This document shows positions 60,866 through 64,000 of a stretch of 64,000 nt of DNA, in pieces. Made by a program: the position numbers and the translations under genes. The DNA is from Undibacterium sp049340185. Its GTDB lineage: Bacteria > Pseudomonadota > Gammaproteobacteria > Burkholderiales > Burkholderiaceae_D. The stretch lies in assembly GCF_049340185.1 (NCBI RefSeq), contig NZ_JBMPPC010000001.1, positions 558,001 to 622,000 of the forward strand, given 5' to 3'. Position 1 is the first letter of the stretch. Each line of letters starts with the position of its first letter. Below the pieces are notes generated by a model. It ran no database searches. It saw only the letters and a list, made by a program, of their open reading frames with translations, and had not been told where the DNA came from.

Positions 60866-62262
60866 TGATCCGTAACCGACAATTAAGTGTACGGCGCAGC
60901 TTATTGACATGGTTAATCGCTCCGTTACTCATCGTGAACATGATTGGTGCAGGACTCGTATATTGGCTGGCATGGGCTCCAGCTCAAACGGCGTTTGACC
61001 AAAGCTTGGCAGATACTTGTTGGGCATTAAGCACTCGACTCAAAAAAGTATCGAATGAAATTAGTGTCGATTTACCTTTGTCGGTAGAGCAAGTGCTACG
61101 CGTAGATCATTTTAATATCGTTTATTTCGCTATCCGTAACCAAGATGGACGCACGCTAGCAGGCGATAAAGATTTTCCTGTAATCCAGTTGCCGTCAAAA
61201 TTTGATGATCCTGTTTTGCAAGACGGACGAATGCGTGGTGAGGAAATACGGATTGTCGGCATCAAGTTTTTGGTTGGTGGCGATCCCGTCGTAATTTATG
61301 CTGCAGAGACACTGAGCAAACGAAATGCGATTCAATCCCACATCTTGCTTACCTTGCTTGCACTTGAAAGTATTTTAACTTTGCTCTTGATTGCCGTGGT
61401 CTGGACTGCGGTAACGCGCGGACTGGAGCCTTTGAAGATATTGCAACAAGATTTAAATCGACGTAATTATGACGAACTATCGCCCATTCCTGAGGGACAA
61501 AACGCACTGGAACTCGGTGCAGTCGTGAATGCCATTAATCGTCTTTTGCAAAAAATTGAAATTGGTGCCTCAGCACAGCAAGAATTCTTGGCGAACATTG
61601 CCCACCAATTGCGAACACCGTTGGCAGGACTTAAGGCGCAAATTGAATGGCTGCAGGGGCGGCACATAGCTGATCTGGAAACAGCGCGATCAGCGTCACT
61701 CATGATGTTATCAACAGAAAGAATGATACGCCAAACAAATCAATTGTTGGCTTTAGCTCGTGCGGAACCTAGTAAATTTGAACGAAAGAGGCTCGAACCA
61801 TTAGAGTTGGATAAAATTATTACTGAGAGCATCCATGCATTTGTCTCTGCAGCAGATCGTAAGCAGATTGATTTAGGATTTGATTTGCTACCAGTACAAA
61901 TTATGGGGGACGCATTTCTATTGCGAGATTTGATCGAAAATATTATTGATAATGCGATTAGTTATACGCCGGAACATGGTGTCGTCACTGTTGGATGCTG
62001 CCACATTAACGGTGTTGGCATTTTCTCTGTAGAAGATACTGGTCCAGGCATTCCAAAAGCGGAGCGCGAGCTGATTTTCCACCGTCGTTATCGTATCAAT
62101 GAGGGGGGGGCTTCTGCTACGCAAAATAAAAATAGCGGAAATGGTCTCGGCTTATCGATTGTTTCTGATATCGCTAAAGATCACGACGCCCGCATTGAAT
62201 TAAGTGATGCCGAGGGCGGCGGCACTATTTTTTCCGTGTTATTTCCTTCTATCCCACAATAA
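60862..62262 (+). CDS. Sensor histidine kinase (TctE/QseC-like)
   Basis: A 466-residue membrane kinase. Two membrane helices (about 17-38 and 160-182) enclose a periplasmic sensor of about 120 residues of the 2CSK-N type. The phospho-accepting His is H248 in the segment IAHQLRTPLAGL. The ATPase domain has N-box NIIDNAISYTPE, G1 DTGPGIP and G2 NGLGLSIV. A run of eight G in the gene (62103-62110, codons for E414-G415-G416) lies between G1 and G2. Partner of the preceding response regulator. Confidence 0.94.
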   Translation: MMIRNRQLSVRRSLLTWLIAPLLIVNMIGAGLVYWLAWAPAQTAFDQSLADTCWALSTRLKKVSNEISVDLPLSVEQVLRVDHFNIVYFAIRNQDGRTLAGDKDFPVIQLPSKFDDPVLQDGRMRGEEIRIVGIKFLVGGDPVVIYAAETLSKRNAIQSHILLTLLALESILTLLLIAVVWTAVTRGLEPLKILQQDLNRRNYDELSPIPEGQNALELGAVVNAINRLLQKIEIGASAQQEFLANIAHQLRTPLAGLKAQIEWLQGRHIADLETARSASLMMLSTERMIRQTNQLLALARAEPSKFERKRLEPLELDKIITESIHAFVSAADRKQIDLGFDLLPVQIMGDAFLLRDLIENIIDNAISYTPEHGVVTVGCCHINGVGIFSVEDTGPGIPKAERELIFHRRYRINEGGASATQNKNSGNGLGLSIVSDIAKDHDARIELSDAEGGGTIFSVLFPSIPQ

Positions 62263-62281
62263 TCTCCTGTCCACCGCTGTT

Positions 62282-62320
62282 TGTCAGCGTTTTGTCAGCT
62301 ATCTGTCATGTAACTGACAG
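62282..62320 (+). promoter_or_regulatory. Phased TGTCAG repeats before the efflux genes
   Basis: TGTCAG at 62282, TGTCAG at 62293 and TGTCAT at 62304 repeat with an exact 11-base period; an inverted CTGACAG follows at 62314. OmpR-family regulators bind direct repeats with about one helical turn spacing. The repeats lie 54-90 bases before the czcC-like start codon. Confidence 0.65.
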
Positions 62321-62373
62321 CTTGCCTCTGCATACTTCAGACGTTGCCATCTCCGTCTCTTTGCAGGAAAATC

Positions 62374-63747
62374 ATGACGCTTTTTATACCGCAGGCAAAC
62401 TATGGCTGCTCTTTTGTCGTTGGTCTTGCGGCACTTATTGTTGCAAGTGCTGCCTGTGCGGACGCCGGGACGCCGCTCTCATCGCCGTTCGACTCCAGCG
62501 CTGTTTCATCAAATGCTAACAACATTGATATCCCACCAACCTTTGGGCAGTTGACCTTAGCACAAGCACTACAACTCGCATTAAATAACAATCGCGACAT
62601 TAAACTCAGTCGTATTGCGATAGACAATGCCGCTGCTGTGAAAACGGCGGCAGGTGCGACTCCTAACCCTATGCTCACGCTACAGACTATAGGAATCAAT
62701 CCAAAGTTAGGTATTGGTACTGGCACGCTGCGTGATAAGGCGGTTGACACGACATTACGTCTGGATCAGCTCATTGAACGTGGCGGCAAACGGGAATTGC
62801 GTCTACTGAACGCCTCTCATCTGGAGCGTTCAGCTAAATTCGATAACAAGGATCAGATCAGGCAAATTAAATTAGCGACGAGTTTCGCTTACTTTGACTT
62901 GATGGCCTCTCAGCATAAGCTGCGTATTGCCAACGAGGTCCGTGATTTATTTCAGGTGACTCTTGCTGCTGCTGAGAAGCGGAAAAAATCTGGTGATATT
63001 GCCGGTGCTGATACTGCGCGTATTCGTGTTGATGCGTTACGTGCTGAAAATGATTCACGTCAGGCTGCGGCAGATTTATTGCATGCACAAGCTAACCTAA
63101 TTATCTTATTTGGTTTGCGAATAGATCCTGCCCGTGTCATCGCGGTTGATGAGTGGACAAGTACCACGGCGATAAATTTGCTGTCTTCAACGACAGAGAT
63201 GGAGGAGATCATCTTAAAACGTCCGGATGTTATGTCCGCCCAGGCGAAATTCGACGCCGCGCTTGCTGCACGTAAGTTGGCACTCGCGGCGAAATCTCGT
63301 GACGTTTCTGTTGGCCTGCAAGTAGAACATTATCCTGTCAATCAAACTAATCAACTTGGCTCAGGCAATAGTTTAGGGATCTCGATACAAATTCCCTTAT
63401 TTACTCGTTATGAGTTTCAAGGCGAAATTCGCATAGCTGAAGCTAATGTCGATAGTGCAGGCGAGATGTTAGAAAAAACGAAAGACGCTGCTAGTAACGA
63501 CATAGCGCTAATTGTCGAGACGGCGCGCACCGCACAAGAACTGCTGCAGCGTTTTCAAACAGATTTACTCAAAGCGGCACGGTACTCCGCTGATGCTGCT
63601 GAATTCGCATTCAAAAATGGTGCTACTGGCGTAATGGATGTATTAGACGCCAGACGTACTTATCGAGTGACAGAAATAGATGCGATTAATGCCCATGCCG
63701 AGTTTTCTAAGGCTCTTGCTGCGTTACGTATCAGTACCCAAGAATAG
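62374..63747 (+). CDS. CzcC-like outer membrane factor of an RND metal efflux system
   Basis: A 457-residue TolC-family protein with signal peptide (about 1-30, cleavage after AACA) and two repeats of the outer-membrane-factor fold (LTLAQALQLALNNNRDIKLSR near the start, ARTAQELLQRFQ in the second half). The NAAVKTAAGATPNPML-type piece and a lack of lipobox fit CzcC/CusC-like proteins of heavy-metal efflux. The ATG at 62374 follows AGGA; an upstream Met at 62344 is weaker. It is followed by a membrane-fusion gene. Confidence 0.88.
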   Translation: MTLFIPQANYGCSFVVGLAALIVASAACADAGTPLSSPFDSSAVSSNANNIDIPPTFGQLTLAQALQLALNNNRDIKLSRIAIDNAAAVKTAAGATPNPMLTLQTIGINPKLGIGTGTLRDKAVDTTLRLDQLIERGGKRELRLLNASHLERSAKFDNKDQIRQIKLATSFAYFDLMASQHKLRIANEVRDLFQVTLAAAEKRKKSGDIAGADTARIRVDALRAENDSRQAAADLLHAQANLIILFGLRIDPARVIAVDEWTSTTAINLLSSTTEMEEIILKRPDVMSAQAKFDAALAARKLALAAKSRDVSVGLQVEHYPVNQTNQLGSGNSLGISIQIPLFTRYEFQGEIRIAEANVDSAGEMLEKTKDAASNDIALIVETARTAQELLQRFQTDLLKAARYSADAAEFAFKNGATGVMDVLDARRTYRVTEIDAINAHAEFSKALAALRISTQE

Positions 63748-63754
63748 ACTATCA

Positions 63755-64000
63755 ATGAAATCACTACAAAAAATTACCATTGGCATAAGCGTCGCAGTAC
63801 TTTCAGCATCTGTTATTTATGCAGCAAGCTCAGTGACTGCCAACGAGAAAAAATCTGAAATCGCAGCCAATCTCAATCATGAGCTTGGCAAGATAAGTTA
63901 TCCAAATAATGCACCACAATTGTCTTCGATCAAAGTAGCAACTGTGTCAGAAGTTAATCTTCCTATTGCGGACGCAATGAATGGCAAGCTCGCCTATGAC
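63755..64000 (+). CDS. Membrane fusion protein of an RND efflux system (partial, C-terminus outside)
   Basis: The first 82 codons of an adaptor protein. It starts 8 bases after the czcC-like stop. An N-terminal signal or anchor (ITIGISVAVLSASVIYAASS) precedes a segment VATVSEVNLPIADAMNGKLAYD with the character of the first beta-domain of CzcB/CusB-like proteins. The inner-membrane pump gene is expected further right. Confidence 0.8.
   Translation, partial: MKSLQKITIGISVAVLSASVIYAASSVTANEKKSEIAANLNHELGKISYPNNAPQLSSIKVATVSEVNLPIADAMNGKLAYD

Noticed and set aside
1..64000. CRISPR arrays, tRNA or rRNA genes
   Set aside because: No regularly spaced repeats, cloverleaf sequences or rRNA segments were recognised in the window by reading.

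Overview
The window reads as a chromosomal segment of a betaproteobacterium of the order Burkholderiales, most likely Oxalobacteraceae (Undibacterium/Herminiimonas-like). This is inferred from gene neighbourhoods (ygfZ next to DUF4936 and NRDE genes, mltG-tmk-holB-pilZ, alaA-hom) and protein character. No rRNA, tRNA or CRISPR array was recognised. 

1-12.4 kb, all on the minus strand: a MarR regulator and the NodT-type outer-membrane efflux lipoprotein it probably controls; a PhoH-like ATPase with PIN domain; a bacterioferritin-comigratory peroxiredoxin; then a near-complete aminoarabinose (Ara4N) lipid A modification cluster in which ArnA is split into separate formyltransferase and decarboxylase genes (arnB, arnC, arnA-FT, arnA-DH, arnD, arnE/F-like, arnT), headed by a Mth938-domain gene. 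No ugd gene is seen in the cluster. 

12.7-25.2 kb, housekeeping: alaA and hom (amino acids), a queuosine-precursor transporter, an MFS permease, NRDE, DUF4936 and ygfZ genes, mltG-tmk-holB-pilZ, a GNAT acetyltransferase and rlmJ. 

25.5-34.8 kb, acyl-CoA and branched-chain substrate module: acyl-CoA ligase, periplasmic binding protein, LivHMGF-type ABC transporter and a FadB-type bifunctional beta-oxidation enzyme. Similar TetR-type palindromes precede three of its transcription units and suggest a shared regulon. Then come ybiT (ABC-F), an unknown gene, and feoA-feoB plus a Cys-rich small protein behind a good Fur box. 

39.9-54.3 kb, accessory region: a decayed, permuted remnant of a tniA gene; an inovirus (filamentous phage) prophage with regulator, replication initiator, ssDNA-binding protein, coat proteins, pIII-like adhesin with a huge Gly/Ser linker, pVI-like protein and Zot/pI; then an intact three-gene transposition module (TnsB/TniA-like DDE transposase, TniB/TnsC-like ATPase, long TniQ/TnsD-like protein) flanked by repeat-like ends; then a dead MbcA/ParS-type antitoxin gene and a truncated chemoreceptor fragment. 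No TnsA or resolvase is visible. 

54.3-60 kb: an XRE regulator, several small proteins of unknown function, a Sel1-like protein, a DUF3465 protein and a VirK/YbjX protein. 60.2-64 kb: an OmpR-type response regulator and sensor kinase followed by a CzcC-like outer-membrane factor and the start of a membrane-fusion protein, probably a regulated RND metal-efflux operon. A phased repeat of TGTCAG lies just before the efflux genes.
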